From contig NZ_SODV01000001.1 of assembly GCF_004366355.1 (NCBI RefSeq), forward strand, positions 806,001-870,000: a DNA stretch of 64,000 bases. Direction: 5' to 3'. Positions within the stretch are counted from its first letter, which is position 1. Each line of letters starts with the position of its first letter. The DNA is from Dinghuibacter silviterrae. GTDB taxonomy: Bacteria; Bacteroidota; Bacteroidia; Chitinophagales; Chitinophagaceae. Below the pieces are notes generated by a model. That model did not search any database, was not told the origin of the DNA, and worked only from the letters and a program-made list of their open reading frames with translations. Below are positions 41,995-51,711 of this stretch, piece after piece. The translations under genes were made by a program, and so were the position numbers.

Positions 41995-43773
41995 TCACTC
42001 GAAGGATTGACCGAAATGAAGCTGGTTCCCTTCGGGGTCGACGACGGTAAAATTTCGAAGCCCCCACGGATAGCTGACAGGAGGTCCTAACACACGGGCG
42101 CCTTTGGCGGTGAGTTCGTCATAAAGGGCGTCGACGTCCCTCACAAAACAATAGCAACCGCCCACACCTGTATAGATGCGGCTCCGGCTTACCAGAATGA
42201 CCGTGACCTTGTCGCGGTCCATGACCGCCAGGTCTTCCTGGGCGTAGTTGACGTGAAAGCCGAGGATGTCACGGTAATAAGCTAAAGACGAAGCGACATC
42301 CGTACAAGGGAGGTGCGGATTTGATTTATTCAACTGACCCGAAAGGGGTGTAACGGGATAGTTATACGACTCCGCAAACCAAAGCCTGTACCCATCGGGG
42401 TCGCGGACCTCCACCACTTGGTATTTGATCCAGTTGACCCTGGCGGGCTCGGTGGGCTGGGCGCCCCGTGCGTAGAGGGTATCCCAGGCGCCGGCGATGT
42501 CGGCGACCTGGATAAAAACAACGGCGGGCTCAACCGGTCCGTGTGACAACAACAAACGGACGGGACCGTACGAAACGTCGTTGTCCGATGCAGAAAAACC
42601 CAGGACATCGCGATAAAACGTGAGGCTCCGTGGAAGGTCCGCCACCTGGAGACAGAGGCAAACGGGACTCTGGATGCCCATGCCCGATCCAAACACCTGT
42701 TTCCGCAAGACGGCCTCAATGCCGTCGCGGACAAGATCGGATGCGCCGGTAGAAAGCCACCACCGCAAAGTGCCGGGTCGCACGCGAGCGCCAGCGTCGA
42801 CCAGCAGGGACGCGATCTCCGGGTGGGAAGCCAGGGGACCGTGCCCCGCAGACCAAAGCGTTTGCCCGAGGACGGTGCCCCCATAACAGTTCTCCAGTTC
42901 AAGGGGTGCATCGACGGACAGAAGATAGCGTACCGTGTCGGTAAACCCGCCATGGGCCGCCCAGTGAAGGGCTGTGAACCCGTCGTCCCCGCGGGCATCG
43001 ACCGGGACGCCCCGCTCTACCAGGTAGCGGACCACGGAGGTATGCCCGTACCGGCCTGCATACACCAGGGCCATCCGAAGTGCTAAAAAATCAGAATTGC
43101 CTTCCAAAAAAGCCGCCACATCCTCCAGGGACCCGATGCCGGCCGCCGTCATCAGGCTTAGTTTGGCGCCGTGTGTAGCCAGCCACAAAGCCGCCGGGAG
43201 CCGGTCATTATCCAATGCCGCCTGCAGGGGGGACGCCCCCGGAGCACCTTCGACAGAAGCGCCGGACGCCAAAAGCGTTTCCAGCAATCCGATTTGTACG
43301 CCCGCCTTATGCGGGTGTATACTGGTCGCGACCAGCGTCAGGGTTGTGCAGGGACCCATCACGGCGTCTACTTCCGCACCCGCTTTCAAAAGCACTTCCG
43401 CGACCCGGATGGCATTGGGCGGGGAAACCTGGCGGTATTGCTCGACTAAATTAGCGCCGGTATAGTGCAACAACGTAGCGCCATGCCAGCGCATCGAACG
43501 GGTGAAGACAAGCTGTGGATGCGCGTGTAGCAGTTCCTGCAGGAGGCCCAGCTCTCCCTTGACCACCGCGTCTGCGGCGGCCTCGAAGGCGGCAATCGGC
43601 GCCCCGGTTTGGGTCATCCCATCCAGAAAGATGCGGAACGTGTCGGCACTGCCAAAACCATAGGACCGGGCGACCAGGGTCTCCGCGTCAGGGGTGGCAT
43701 GCGTCCGGGCTTCGGCGGCAAATTGTTCGGGGCCGTATCCAGGCGTCAGGGGAAGTATGTCAAAGGTGTTCAT
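41995..43773 (-). CDS. Ankyrin-repeat protein fused to two glyoxalase (VOC) domains
   Basis: 592-aa fusion. The first 60 residues are unassigned, then about 280 residues of ankyrin repeats, the clearest being DGFTALHWAAHGGFTDTVRY followed by LLSVDAPLELEN, and earlier NAIRVAEVLLKAGAEVD. From about residue 365 come two VOC domains, each with the typical beginning: VADLPRSLTFYRDVLGF and TDVASSLAYYRDILGFHVNY, both ending in a DPxGxxLxF-type strand (DPDGYRLWFAES and DPEGNQLHFGQS). VOC proteins bind metals and act as lyases, dioxygenases or binding proteins. The combination is unusual. Substrate unknown. Confidence 0.88.
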   Translation of the reverse strand: MNTFDILPLTPGYGPEQFAAEARTHATPDAETLVARSYGFGSADTFRIFLDGMTQTGAPIAAFEAAADAVVKGELGLLQELLHAHPQLVFTRSMRWHGATLLHYTGANLVEQYRQVSPPNAIRVAEVLLKAGAEVDAVMGPCTTLTLVATSIHPHKAGVQIGLLETLLASGASVEGAPGASPLQAALDNDRLPAALWLATHGAKLSLMTAAGIGSLEDVAAFLEGNSDFLALRMALVYAGRYGHTSVVRYLVERGVPVDARGDDGFTALHWAAHGGFTDTVRYLLSVDAPLELENCYGGTVLGQTLWSAGHGPLASHPEIASLLVDAGARVRPGTLRWWLSTGASDLVRDGIEAVLRKQVFGSGMGIQSPVCLCLQVADLPRSLTFYRDVLGFSASDNDVSYGPVRLLLSHGPVEPAVVFIQVADIAGAWDTLYARGAQPTEPARVNWIKYQVVEVRDPDGYRLWFAESYNYPVTPLSGQLNKSNPHLPCTDVASSLAYYRDILGFHVNYAQEDLAVMDRDKVTVILVSRSRIYTGVGGCYCFVRDVDALYDELTAKGARVLGPPVSYPWGLRNFTVVDPEGNQLHFGQSFE

Positions 43774-43812
43774 GGAGCGTAGGCAATGGCAATCGCTCCT
43801 AAATATAATCGA

Positions 43813-44496
43813 TTAAACCGTAAAAGCCCCGGGGTACTTCTCGATGGCCAGACTGGACAATTTGGCTTTGGTATCGTAAAAGGCCAGCATGATCGCCAGC
43901 ATGAGCACATAGGCAATACAGAAAAATCGATACGTAAGCAGGGTAAAGGACCCGTCCCCGTCGAGCCATCGAAAACCCTTAAACACGTTTAGGTAAAGAT
44001 TGAGCATGATGGCGCTGGTAAAAGATACGGGGTAAAGCTTCAGCATCAAAAGCGGCCGTCGTGGCGCCGGGCATTGCCGCTTTTGTTTCCACCAGATAAA
44101 AAGCTCGAACGCGATCAGGTAAATAGCCGCCGCGGCGTTGACGTGCTTGAGCACGATCAGGGGCAAATAGAAAGGCAATACATAAAAAACGGTGAGAAGC
44201 AACAGGGTCAGCATCACCTTTGGCCAGTTGAAATAGGCCACGAACATGGACCAAAACATCCGCCGGTATTGTGCTGTCAGTTGTTTGCGCCGGGTCTTTA
44301 CCATTGTCCCGAAACCGCGATAGCCAAAACCCTTGGTGGCCTCGGAGAGCGCTGTTTCAAAGGGTACAGCCGGCCGGGCCTCTATGGCGGCGGCCAGGTG
44401 ATCCACCAGCTCGACCTGTATGTCATAATAATCGATCCCCTTTTCCCGGCAGAGGTCGAAAAGCCGGTCGATTTGTGCGGTGGTAAGCGTCATCAT
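43813..44496 (-). CDS. Membrane protein encoded with PadR regulator
   Basis: 227-aa protein. The cytoplasmic N-terminus of about 70 residues (TAQIDRLFDLCREKGIDYYD, then DIQVELVDHLAAAIE) is followed by about four membrane helices between residues 85 and 205. It overlaps the PadR gene by 4 bases (ATGA), which is a recurrent arrangement in Bacteroidota where PadR controls a small membrane protein. Likely role is membrane stress or transport, but it is not established. Confidence 0.75.
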   Translation of the reverse strand: MMTLTTAQIDRLFDLCREKGIDYYDIQVELVDHLAAAIEARPAVPFETALSEATKGFGYRGFGTMVKTRRKQLTAQYRRMFWSMFVAYFNWPKVMLTLLLLTVFYVLPFYLPLIVLKHVNAAAAIYLIAFELFIWWKQKRQCPAPRRPLLMLKLYPVSFTSAIMLNLYLNVFKGFRWLDGDGSFTLLTYRFFCIAYVLMLAIMLAFYDTKAKLSSLAIEKYPGAFTV

Positions 44497-44822
44497 AGTG
44501 CGGGTTTAAGAAGAACCTGGAGGGTAGTCAGAAAAGACTGGAGTTCGCCCTCGGCCTGTTTTTTCTCCTGGAGACCCGAAGGCGTCAGCGAATAATACTT
44601 GCGGACCCGGTTCCCGATATGCTCCATTTCCACCCGGAGAACACCTTTATCCTCCAGCCGGTGGAGCAACGGGTACAGGGCGCCTTCCGTGATTTCGAGT
44701 TCTCCTTTTGTCCGCTCCCTGACCTTTTGGGTGATTTCGTAACCGTACATCCGGCCATGATCGTGGAGCAGTTGCAGGAGGATCGGTTCCAGGCAACCTT
44801 TATATAAAGCGCTTTTATTCAT
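44493..44822 (-). CDS. PadR-family transcriptional regulator
   Basis: 109-aa repressor from the Met at 44822 (MNKSALYKGCLEPILLQLLH); a longer frame with upstream Met codons looks less likely. The winged helix is typical: GRMYGYEITQKVRERTKGEL, EITEGALYPLLHRLEDKGVL and RKYYSLTPSG. The PadR class usually represses its own operon and responds to a small ligand. Two near-palindromic TAACTTCC/TATGTATTT-type segments lie in the 60 bases upstream. Confidence 0.92.
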   Translation of the reverse strand: MNKSALYKGCLEPILLQLLHDHGRMYGYEITQKVRERTKGELEITEGALYPLLHRLEDKGVLRVEMEHIGNRVRKYYSLTPSGLQEKKQAEGELQSFLTTLQVLLKPAL

Positions 44823-44882
44823 GCACCAAAGATACATAACTTCCAAATACATAAGAAATTTATGTATTCGGTGCCGTGGTGG

Positions 44883-46991
44883 TCAATGTATAATGGTGAA
44901 TGTCTTCCGGGCCGGGCCTATACCCTTTAAGGTCAGCGATTTCCATCGGGAAGGCAGCCCGGCCAAACGGAGCCGGACGATCCCCCGGGGCGTAATCTCC
45001 AGCCCGCCGAAGCCATACAACATGGCTTGCAAGAGGCCGCCTGCCCCGGTGGCAAAATAGGGGTTGTCTCCATGGGCGGTTTCCGCCAGGACGCCGAAAG
45101 GAGGACGTTTATTGGGCAGATACCCCGCCTTGAATACGGCATACGCGCGGGTCGGAAGCCCCAGACGGGCATACAACACGGCAAAAACAGCCTGGGTCAT
45201 GGCAGGACCCTCGCCCACCCGGGGTTCGTAATAGTGAAGGTCCCGGAGCACCGCCAAAGAGTCCATCACCTCGTGCAACGGGAAAGCGAGCAGGTTGACG
45301 TCGGCTTGTTTGATGGACTCCCCATGATAGGTGGCGTGTTCCCGGGTCACGCCGTCCGGAAAATGGAGAATGGGAATGCGCCCCGCAACAGACAACCAGG
45401 AGGTGTCGGAAGGGAGCTGTAAAACGGAGGCAGCCAGAACGGCATCCCGCAGGTTCTCCCGGGCCGCAGCGTTTGTAAAAGCATCGTTGTCCACGTTCTC
45501 CGCCCATTCATCGGCCGCAACGACATTGTCAATGTCCCCGTGGGGCCCTACCCTGCTGACCCAGAAATCGGCGGTGGCCGACAACAAGGGATACCCCTTT
45601 TCCCTAAGCCAGGAGGTATCGCCCGTGACGCAGTAATAGTTCCACGCCGCCAGTCCTACGTCTGCGCTGATGTGGTGTTCAAAGGGACCGCTCAAGGCCC
45701 AGACCGGGGTTTCTTCTCCCCCGGTCGCCGCACTTTCCCAGGGAAACATCGCGCCCCGGTAGCCATGGGCATAGGCGTTATCCCGCGCGGCGGAGAGCCG
45801 GAGAAAACGGTAGTCCAGCAAAGAAGCCGCCATCCGGGGTTGCAATAAAACCAAAGCCGGGAACATCCACAATTCCGTATCCCAGAACACGTGCCCGTTA
45901 TACCCGAGCCCGCTCAGCCCCATGGGTGAAAGGCTGTTCCCACTCCCCTCCCGCACAAATGAATAGAGGTGATAAAGCATGCTGTGGACGTCGCGCTGGG
46001 TGCTGTCATCCCCGTCGATCAGGATGTCGCTTTGCCAAAGATCTTCCCAGGCCCGCCGGTGTGCCTCCAGGAGACGGGACCGGCCTTGCAAGGCGGCAAA
46101 GACGGTCAGCCGCTCGGCGTTATTCAGCGGATCGGGGTCCTGGGCCGACGTAAGGGTCGATCCGACAACGGCAAAGCGAAGGGTTTCCCCTGCGCGCAAC
46201 GAACGGGTGAAACGCATCAGGTGCCGGTTGACGTCCCAGGTCTCGTGAACCAAAGCGGGTGCCGGGCCATCGAACAAAAACGCATCTGATGCCGCGACGG
46301 TTAGCCGCCCGCTGGGACTCGATGCGGTCGACGTCAGCAGCGAAATGCCCCCCACCTGGCTGTAATAATTCTGTACGTCCCGCAAAATATCCGGTGCTTC
46401 CATGACACTGGCGGCATTTATGCCAATGCCCCGCCATGCTGTTATGGAAACATCCACCATAACGGTATACGGTAGTTGACGTAAAGCATAATAGGTATAC
46501 CGCACCGATGCTTTACCAGGCACGTCAAATGTGGTTGTCAGGCTGGCGCCCCGCATATCCAGCTCCTGGACCGGGTGCTCCACCTGGTTCAGGTCGGCAA
46601 TGCCCACCCCGTCGATGTCCAGCGAAAGGTTGACCAGGTTGAAGGTCTTCAGGATGTTACTGACGCGACCACGTCCATACAAATCGAACGCGCCGCCCAT
46701 GACGACGTCCTTCACCTGGAAGGGTTGTGCCGACGAAACAATCCCGATCTGGCCGTTGGCAACGGTTTCGCCGAAGTAGGGCGCCCCGCGAAGAAGGGGC
46801 GCCCTGATCGTCCAGATGGCCGCGGAGTCGGCGGGGCCGGCGAAGTGGGCCGCTGCCGCGGAGTCAGCGGGGCCGACAAAGTGGGCCGCTGCCGCGAAGT
46901 CGCCCGGCCCGGCAGCACCCGAAGGGCCCGCGAAACCCGCGGGCGCGGCCAGCAGCACGGCGACCGCGAAAAAAAGGATCCCCCGCATCAA
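44883..46991 (-). CDS. Exported glycoside hydrolase family 65 protein
   Basis: 702-aa GH65 enzyme with a signal peptide (MMRGILFFAVAVLLAAPAGFA). After an Ala-rich repeat (see findings) comes the beta-sandwich domain, then the (alpha/alpha)6 barrel with the GH65 hallmark GLGYNGHVFWDTELWMFPAL near residue 345 and the general-acid region ADEWAENVDN near residue 490. GH65 includes acid trehalases and disaccharide phosphorylases; export and the neighbouring trehalase favour a hydrolase acting on alpha-linked glucose disaccharides. It overlaps susD by 4 bases and is the last gene of the operon. Confidence 0.88.
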   Translation of the reverse strand: MMRGILFFAVAVLLAAPAGFAGPSGAAGPGDFAAAAHFVGPADSAAAAHFAGPADSAAIWTIRAPLLRGAPYFGETVANGQIGIVSSAQPFQVKDVVMGGAFDLYGRGRVSNILKTFNLVNLSLDIDGVGIADLNQVEHPVQELDMRGASLTTTFDVPGKASVRYTYYALRQLPYTVMVDVSITAWRGIGINAASVMEAPDILRDVQNYYSQVGGISLLTSTASSPSGRLTVAASDAFLFDGPAPALVHETWDVNRHLMRFTRSLRAGETLRFAVVGSTLTSAQDPDPLNNAERLTVFAALQGRSRLLEAHRRAWEDLWQSDILIDGDDSTQRDVHSMLYHLYSFVREGSGNSLSPMGLSGLGYNGHVFWDTELWMFPALVLLQPRMAASLLDYRFLRLSAARDNAYAHGYRGAMFPWESAATGGEETPVWALSGPFEHHISADVGLAAWNYYCVTGDTSWLREKGYPLLSATADFWVSRVGPHGDIDNVVAADEWAENVDNDAFTNAAARENLRDAVLAASVLQLPSDTSWLSVAGRIPILHFPDGVTREHATYHGESIKQADVNLLAFPLHEVMDSLAVLRDLHYYEPRVGEGPAMTQAVFAVLYARLGLPTRAYAVFKAGYLPNKRPPFGVLAETAHGDNPYFATGAGGLLQAMLYGFGGLEITPRGIVRLRLAGLPSRWKSLTLKGIGPARKTFTIIH
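46822..46929 (-). repeat. 36-bp tandem repeat inside the GH65 gene
   Basis: About 2.5-3 copies of a 36-bp, GC-rich unit encoding a 12-residue motif (AAAAHFxGPADS) between the signal peptide and the catalytic part. Two full units are 46822-46857 and 46858-46893; the third is diverged. Confidence 0.75.
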
Positions 46992-48616
46992 TACCCCGGA
47001 TTTTGCTTCAACTGCGCATTCGCAATAATCTCCAACTGCGGAATCGGATAGATGTACAAATGCCCGTCCGATGCATCCGCCGCTTTATCCGGCGTTCTTG
47101 CTTCACTGTAATAGGCCGGCCCCCCGGCAACTTCGTACCGGATCAGGTCGTCCCTGCGCACCATTTCCCAGGCCAGCTCCCGGGCGCGTTCCGCGAGAAT
47201 ATTCGGGAGGGTGAGCTGGGCGGCCGTCCAGTCGTGCGCTACGCTGCCGCTATAGGCCCTTTCGCGGACTTTGTTCACCAGGGAGAGCGCATTGGTAACC
47301 GCCCCCGCGCGCAGTTGCGCCTCCGCAGACATCAGCATCACGTCCGCCAGGCGGATAAGGACGATGTCGTTGCTTTGGTTGCCCCCGGTGCCGGATTGCG
47401 GGAAATATTTGATGTTCCGGGCGCCCGCAAGACGGAACGCGCCGTCCCCGCTGGAAAAAGTCGTCATGACGGGGTTAAAGGCCAGTGACAGACCCGTTTG
47501 CTGATCCACCGATTCGATGCTGGTATTGGTAGAGGCGTATAGGACGTTTTGATAGGGAGGATAAGGGTATTGGGTGGTAAACTGCTGGCCCACCAGGTAC
47601 TGACCGGAACGCATATCGTTAAACGTACGATAGGTGTTGGCGCCGTTCGCGGAATAGGTGGACGTGGTGTCGAAATTCGCGTAAAAGTCCGAGGTGCTGC
47701 AGAAACCGTTATAAGGGGACGTTGTCAGGCCAAACGTCACCTGGCTTTGGTAGTGAAGGGTGAACAGCTCCCAACTGTTGCCACTGATATTGGTCTTGTC
47801 GAAGGGCACCACAAAAATATTTTCCACCGACCCGTCATTGGTGGGCGAGAAATTATCAAAATAGTCCGGCTGGAGGGTATACGGCCCGGCCAGCACGGAG
47901 TCGCAGTATTTGATGCAATCCGTCCAGCGCACTGTCCCGGAAAACACCTGGGCGTTTAGGTAAAGCCGCGCCAAAAGGGCGTAGGAAAAATACTTGGTGA
48001 CCTTGCCATACGTCGTGGCATCGACCGTCCCGGAGAGATGGGGCAGGCTGGCCAGGAGCTCCGATTCGATAAAGCTGAACACCTGGGCGCGGGGACTGTT
48101 GGTCAGGCTGTCCGGGTTGATGTGCGCGCTGGAGACGATGGGAACATTCCCCCAAAGATCCATGGCATAGTAGTAGTAAAAAGCCCTGAGCGTCCGGACC
48201 TCTGCATTGATGCTGGCAAGCGAGGAGGGCGCGGGGTTCAGGCTGTTGACGGTCGACAGGATGAAGTTGCACTTGCTGATCCCGGTAAAAATATCCTGCC
48301 AGGCCGGGTCGAGGAAATTGCCGGTGGGGGCCCAGGTATGTTTCCAAAGAGCATCCCAGTGACCGGCGTCGGCCCAGTCGTTGCCCCGGGAGGGGACAAT
48401 GAATTCATCCGACGAGCCTTCCATCATGGGGAAAACATTGTTGTTCCCCATGGCGATATTGGTGAGCTGGACGTAGGCCGGGGCCACGCCTGCCGCGATT
48501 TGCGCGGGGGTTTGCCAAAATTCATTCTGGGACACCACGCTGTATAGTTTTTGGTCCAGCTTGGTGCACGAGCAAAGCCCGGCAAGGAACAGGACCACGA
48601 TAATTGTTTTTTTCAT
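46988..48616 (-). CDS. SusD/RagB-family nutrient-binding outer-membrane lipoprotein
   Basis: 542-aa surface lipoprotein from the Met at 48616. The signal peptide MKKTIIVVLFLAGLCSC ends at the lipobox Cys17. The SusD fold is supported by the N-terminal helical TPR-like part (YSVVSQNEFWQTPAQIAAGV), the NPAP/LRTLRAFYYYYAMDLWG stretch and the C-terminal RERAREL-like motif LAERARELAWEMVRRDDLIR. It caps the SusC channel and binds the oligosaccharide. The gene follows susC by 7 bases and overlaps GH65 by 4. Confidence 0.94.
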   Translation of the reverse strand: MKKTIIVVLFLAGLCSCTKLDQKLYSVVSQNEFWQTPAQIAAGVAPAYVQLTNIAMGNNNVFPMMEGSSDEFIVPSRGNDWADAGHWDALWKHTWAPTGNFLDPAWQDIFTGISKCNFILSTVNSLNPAPSSLASINAEVRTLRAFYYYYAMDLWGNVPIVSSAHINPDSLTNSPRAQVFSFIESELLASLPHLSGTVDATTYGKVTKYFSYALLARLYLNAQVFSGTVRWTDCIKYCDSVLAGPYTLQPDYFDNFSPTNDGSVENIFVVPFDKTNISGNSWELFTLHYQSQVTFGLTTSPYNGFCSTSDFYANFDTTSTYSANGANTYRTFNDMRSGQYLVGQQFTTQYPYPPYQNVLYASTNTSIESVDQQTGLSLAFNPVMTTFSSGDGAFRLAGARNIKYFPQSGTGGNQSNDIVLIRLADVMLMSAEAQLRAGAVTNALSLVNKVRERAYSGSVAHDWTAAQLTLPNILAERARELAWEMVRRDDLIRYEVAGGPAYYSEARTPDKAADASDGHLYIYPIPQLEIIANAQLKQNPGY

Positions 48617-48623
48617 AACGGTA

Positions 48624-51600
48624 TTATTTGAAGGACAGGTTAACGCCAAAGGTGAAGGACCGGGTCTTTGGATAAAATCCATCGCCCTGGTAGGACGCGT
48701 CGATATAGGCTTCGGTGGGTGGAGGCGGGTTCGTGCCGATGGTGCCCTTGTTGCTGCCTTGCGCAAGGAGGTTGGCGTTCCCGGTAGCGGTGGCGACATA
48801 GCTGGCCAGAAAGGGAACGTTCACGGTCGTGTTCCGGACCTCGGGATCCAGACCCCGATAGTGCGTCACCACAAAAAGGTTATTGGCCGCCAGGTAGGCC
48901 CTCAGGCTGGATATCCCTTTCACGTGAAACGTATAGCCCACCGTCACGTTTTCCATGCGCAGGTAGGAGGCTTTCTCCAACCAGTGATCGGATACCTGGG
49001 GAGAATTGGTGATGCCGTTGGTGAGGGCGTCCTTTGTCGCGTTGTTGCCCGCAAAACGGTTGATATTGTCCAGGACCATGCGGGTGTTGTTAAAGATCTT
49101 TTGACCGTATACGCCCCGGAGGAAAAAGCTGAGGTCCCAGTCCCGGAACGTAAACGCAGACGTCAGACCGTAATTGAACTTGGGGGCAGGGTCGATGTAG
49201 TGCAGCGTGGCATTGTTGACGCTTGCCGTTTGCCCGCCCGCTGAATCATACAGCTCCTGGCCCGCGCTGTTGAGCCCTTCGTAGTGCGGGATATAGAACA
49301 CATAAGGGCTATACCCCACCTTGAGGTAGGTGATCGGGCTGGCGCTCAAACCACGCCCTTCCGCCACCCCGCCGGGGATATTGTCCGTCTTGACCTCAAA
49401 TGATTGAGAACCGTTGCTATAGGAGCCCGACAGGCTGGTGACACGTGTTTTGATAAAGCTCATCTGGCCGGTCAGGGTCCAGGAAAAATCCCCGTTTTTC
49501 ACCACCACCCCGGTGAGGCTAAACTCCTCCCCTTTATTGGTCAGGGTGCCGACGTTGGCCAGGATACTGGGATACACGATGGTCGGACTCGCGTTGGGAT
49601 ACTGGACGCTGTAGGTGTACAGGAGCTTTTCGGTTTTGTCATTGAAGACATTGACCTCACCGGAAAGCCGGTTCCGGAAAAGCGAAAAGTCCACCCCTAT
49701 ATTTTCCCCGTGTCTTTCCTCCCACTGCAAATTCGGGTTGGCGTTCTGGTTGGGCGCATACGCCTGGGCATAGCTGCCGGTGGCTGCATTGTAATAGTTC
49801 CCCACGGGGGCATACGTCAGCTGGGTATTGTAGGGTGTGATGGCGTCCTGGTTCCCCACGACCCCGAAACCCGCATTGATCTTTAGCTCATTGACCCAGC
49901 GTACATGGCTCATAAAGTCTTCCCGGCTGATCCGCCACGCGGCTGAAGCGGAAGGGAAATTCCCCCAGCGGTTGTTGACCCCGAACTTCGAAGACCCGTC
50001 CCGGCGGATGGATCCCGTCAGGTAATATTTACCCGCGTAGTTATAGGATACCCTGCCCAGAAAGGAGATCAGTTCGTATTCTTCCTGGTAGGAATAGATC
50101 CGGTCATAGGACTGGACACCTCCCTGGAGGTTATAGGCCTGGTTCTGGTCCAGCAGGAAGTCCTGGCCTACGGCCGCCTGGTTGTTGTAGATAAAATCAT
50201 TGTATTCGTAAACACCGGTAGCGGACAAACTGCTTTTGCCCCAATCCTTCACATAGTTGAGGTGCATATCCCCCTTGGATGAATTCCGGTTCTCCGCTCC
50301 CGTCGCCGCGACGTTCAGGTTATTGACCACGGGGAAAACCGGCTGGTAAAAGCTCATCTGGTTGTTGAAGTGGGTAATCGACCCCGTGACCCCTGCCTTT
50401 AAGCCCGGGATGATCTCATAGTTGGCGCTTCCATAAGTAATCGTCAGGTACTCTTTCCCGGTATTGGTTTCTTCCATCTGCTGTTCCACGGGGTTTTGAA
50501 GCGCGAAGTCGGAATAACCGAAATAGCTCCCGTCGGAATTTTTCACCGGGTAGGTGGGTGGCGAGCTGTAGGCTTCGTAGAAAATATTATAGTCCGCGTA
50601 CTTCCGGCTGGTCTGGGTGTTGACGATCCCCGCCTGGAGCTCCAGCTTGTCATGGAAGACTTTTTGCTGGGCGTTGAAACGAAGCCCCACCTGTTCCCGG
50701 CCCGTATTGATGACGATCCCCTGCTGGTTGAGGTAGTTGACGGAGGCACGGTAGGTAAATCCGCCGCCGCCCCCTGACATGGACACCGTATGGCTGTGTG
50801 TAAAACCGGTCCGCGTCAGGGCGTTTTGCCAGTTGGTATTGCCGCCATGGTCAAAGGATGCGATGGTGGAGGGGCTTAGGCCCAACTTGGCGGCGCCCTC
50901 CTTCCATTCAGACGCGTTGGCCATCGGGTATTCCTTGGCGATATGGTCCAGGCTCAGGTACCCGCTGTAGTCCACCTGGGGCGAACCCGACCGTCCCCTT
51001 TTGGTATTGATGACGATCACGCCGTTGGCACCGCGCGACCCGTAGATCGCAGTGGCCGACGCGTCTTTGAGCACGTCGTAGGACGCGATGTCCCCCGCGG
51101 GTATGTTGGCAATCTGGTTGGGATCGTCCAGCGTGACCCCGTCCAGGACCACCAGTGGCGTCTGGCCGCCGGTCAGGGACGTTTGTCCCCTCAACCGGAT
51201 GGAGACCTGCTGGTTGGGGTCCCCGCCCGGTACGGTGATCGACAAGCCCGGGACCTTGCCCTGGATCTGCTGGATCGGGTTGGCAAGGTTGCCGCTGGTG
51301 AAATCTTTGGAGGCGATAGCAGACACCGCCCCCGTCAGGTCTTTTTTCCGGGCCGTGCCGTACCCCACGACGACGACGTCGCTCAGCGAAGCACTTTCGG
51401 GTTTGAGCGACACCGCCAGCGTAGGCTGCACGGCCACCTCCACGGAAGAAAACCCCACCGAGCTGACGACCAGCACGCGGGCGTCGGGAGGGATCGTCAG
51501 CGAAAATTGCCCCAGCGTGTCCGTCAGGGTCCCGGTGGTGGCGCTGTTTTTTACTGTAACGGAGGCCCCGGCTATGGGGCTCCCTTTATCGTCCCGGACG

Positions 51601-51701
51601 GTGCCGGTGACTCTTTTGGTTTGGGCCCAAAGGGCCGGGGTGTTGCAAAGCAGCAGAAATGGACACCAGACGAGCCATTTCAGCAAACGGATCTTGGTCA
51701 T
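48624..51701 (-). CDS. SusC/RagA-family TonB-dependent receptor
   Basis: 1025-aa outer-membrane channel from the Met at 51701 with a signal peptide (MTKIRLLKWLVWCPFLLL, ending near ALWAQ). A carboxypeptidase-D-like regulatory domain follows (VTGTVRDDKGSPIAGASVTV), then the plug with the SusC signatures VVVGYGTARKKDLTGAVSAI and DVLKDASATAIYGSRGANGV, and a 22-strand barrel ending in FTFGVNLSFK. Together with SusD it imports the substrate of the locus, using TonB/ExbBD energy supplied from elsewhere. Ten bases after the trehalase stop. Confidence 0.96.
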   Translation of the reverse strand: MTKIRLLKWLVWCPFLLLCNTPALWAQTKRVTGTVRDDKGSPIAGASVTVKNSATTGTLTDTLGQFSLTIPPDARVLVVSSVGFSSVEVAVQPTLAVSLKPESASLSDVVVVGYGTARKKDLTGAVSAIASKDFTSGNLANPIQQIQGKVPGLSITVPGGDPNQQVSIRLRGQTSLTGGQTPLVVLDGVTLDDPNQIANIPAGDIASYDVLKDASATAIYGSRGANGVIVINTKRGRSGSPQVDYSGYLSLDHIAKEYPMANASEWKEGAAKLGLSPSTIASFDHGGNTNWQNALTRTGFTHSHTVSMSGGGGGFTYRASVNYLNQQGIVINTGREQVGLRFNAQQKVFHDKLELQAGIVNTQTSRKYADYNIFYEAYSSPPTYPVKNSDGSYFGYSDFALQNPVEQQMEETNTGKEYLTITYGSANYEIIPGLKAGVTGSITHFNNQMSFYQPVFPVVNNLNVAATGAENRNSSKGDMHLNYVKDWGKSSLSATGVYEYNDFIYNNQAAVGQDFLLDQNQAYNLQGGVQSYDRIYSYQEEYELISFLGRVSYNYAGKYYLTGSIRRDGSSKFGVNNRWGNFPSASAAWRISREDFMSHVRWVNELKINAGFGVVGNQDAITPYNTQLTYAPVGNYYNAATGSYAQAYAPNQNANPNLQWEERHGENIGVDFSLFRNRLSGEVNVFNDKTEKLLYTYSVQYPNASPTIVYPSILANVGTLTNKGEEFSLTGVVVKNGDFSWTLTGQMSFIKTRVTSLSGSYSNGSQSFEVKTDNIPGGVAEGRGLSASPITYLKVGYSPYVFYIPHYEGLNSAGQELYDSAGGQTASVNNATLHYIDPAPKFNYGLTSAFTFRDWDLSFFLRGVYGQKIFNNTRMVLDNINRFAGNNATKDALTNGITNSPQVSDHWLEKASYLRMENVTVGYTFHVKGISSLRAYLAANNLFVVTHYRGLDPEVRNTTVNVPFLASYVATATGNANLLAQGSNKGTIGTNPPPPTEAYIDASYQGDGFYPKTRSFTFGVNLSFK

Positions 51702-51711
51702 GACAAGCAGT

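Noticed and set aside
48617-48799. SusD with a 61-residue N-terminal extension
   Set aside because: The extension overlaps the end of susC and would bury the signal peptide and lipobox, which begin at 48616.
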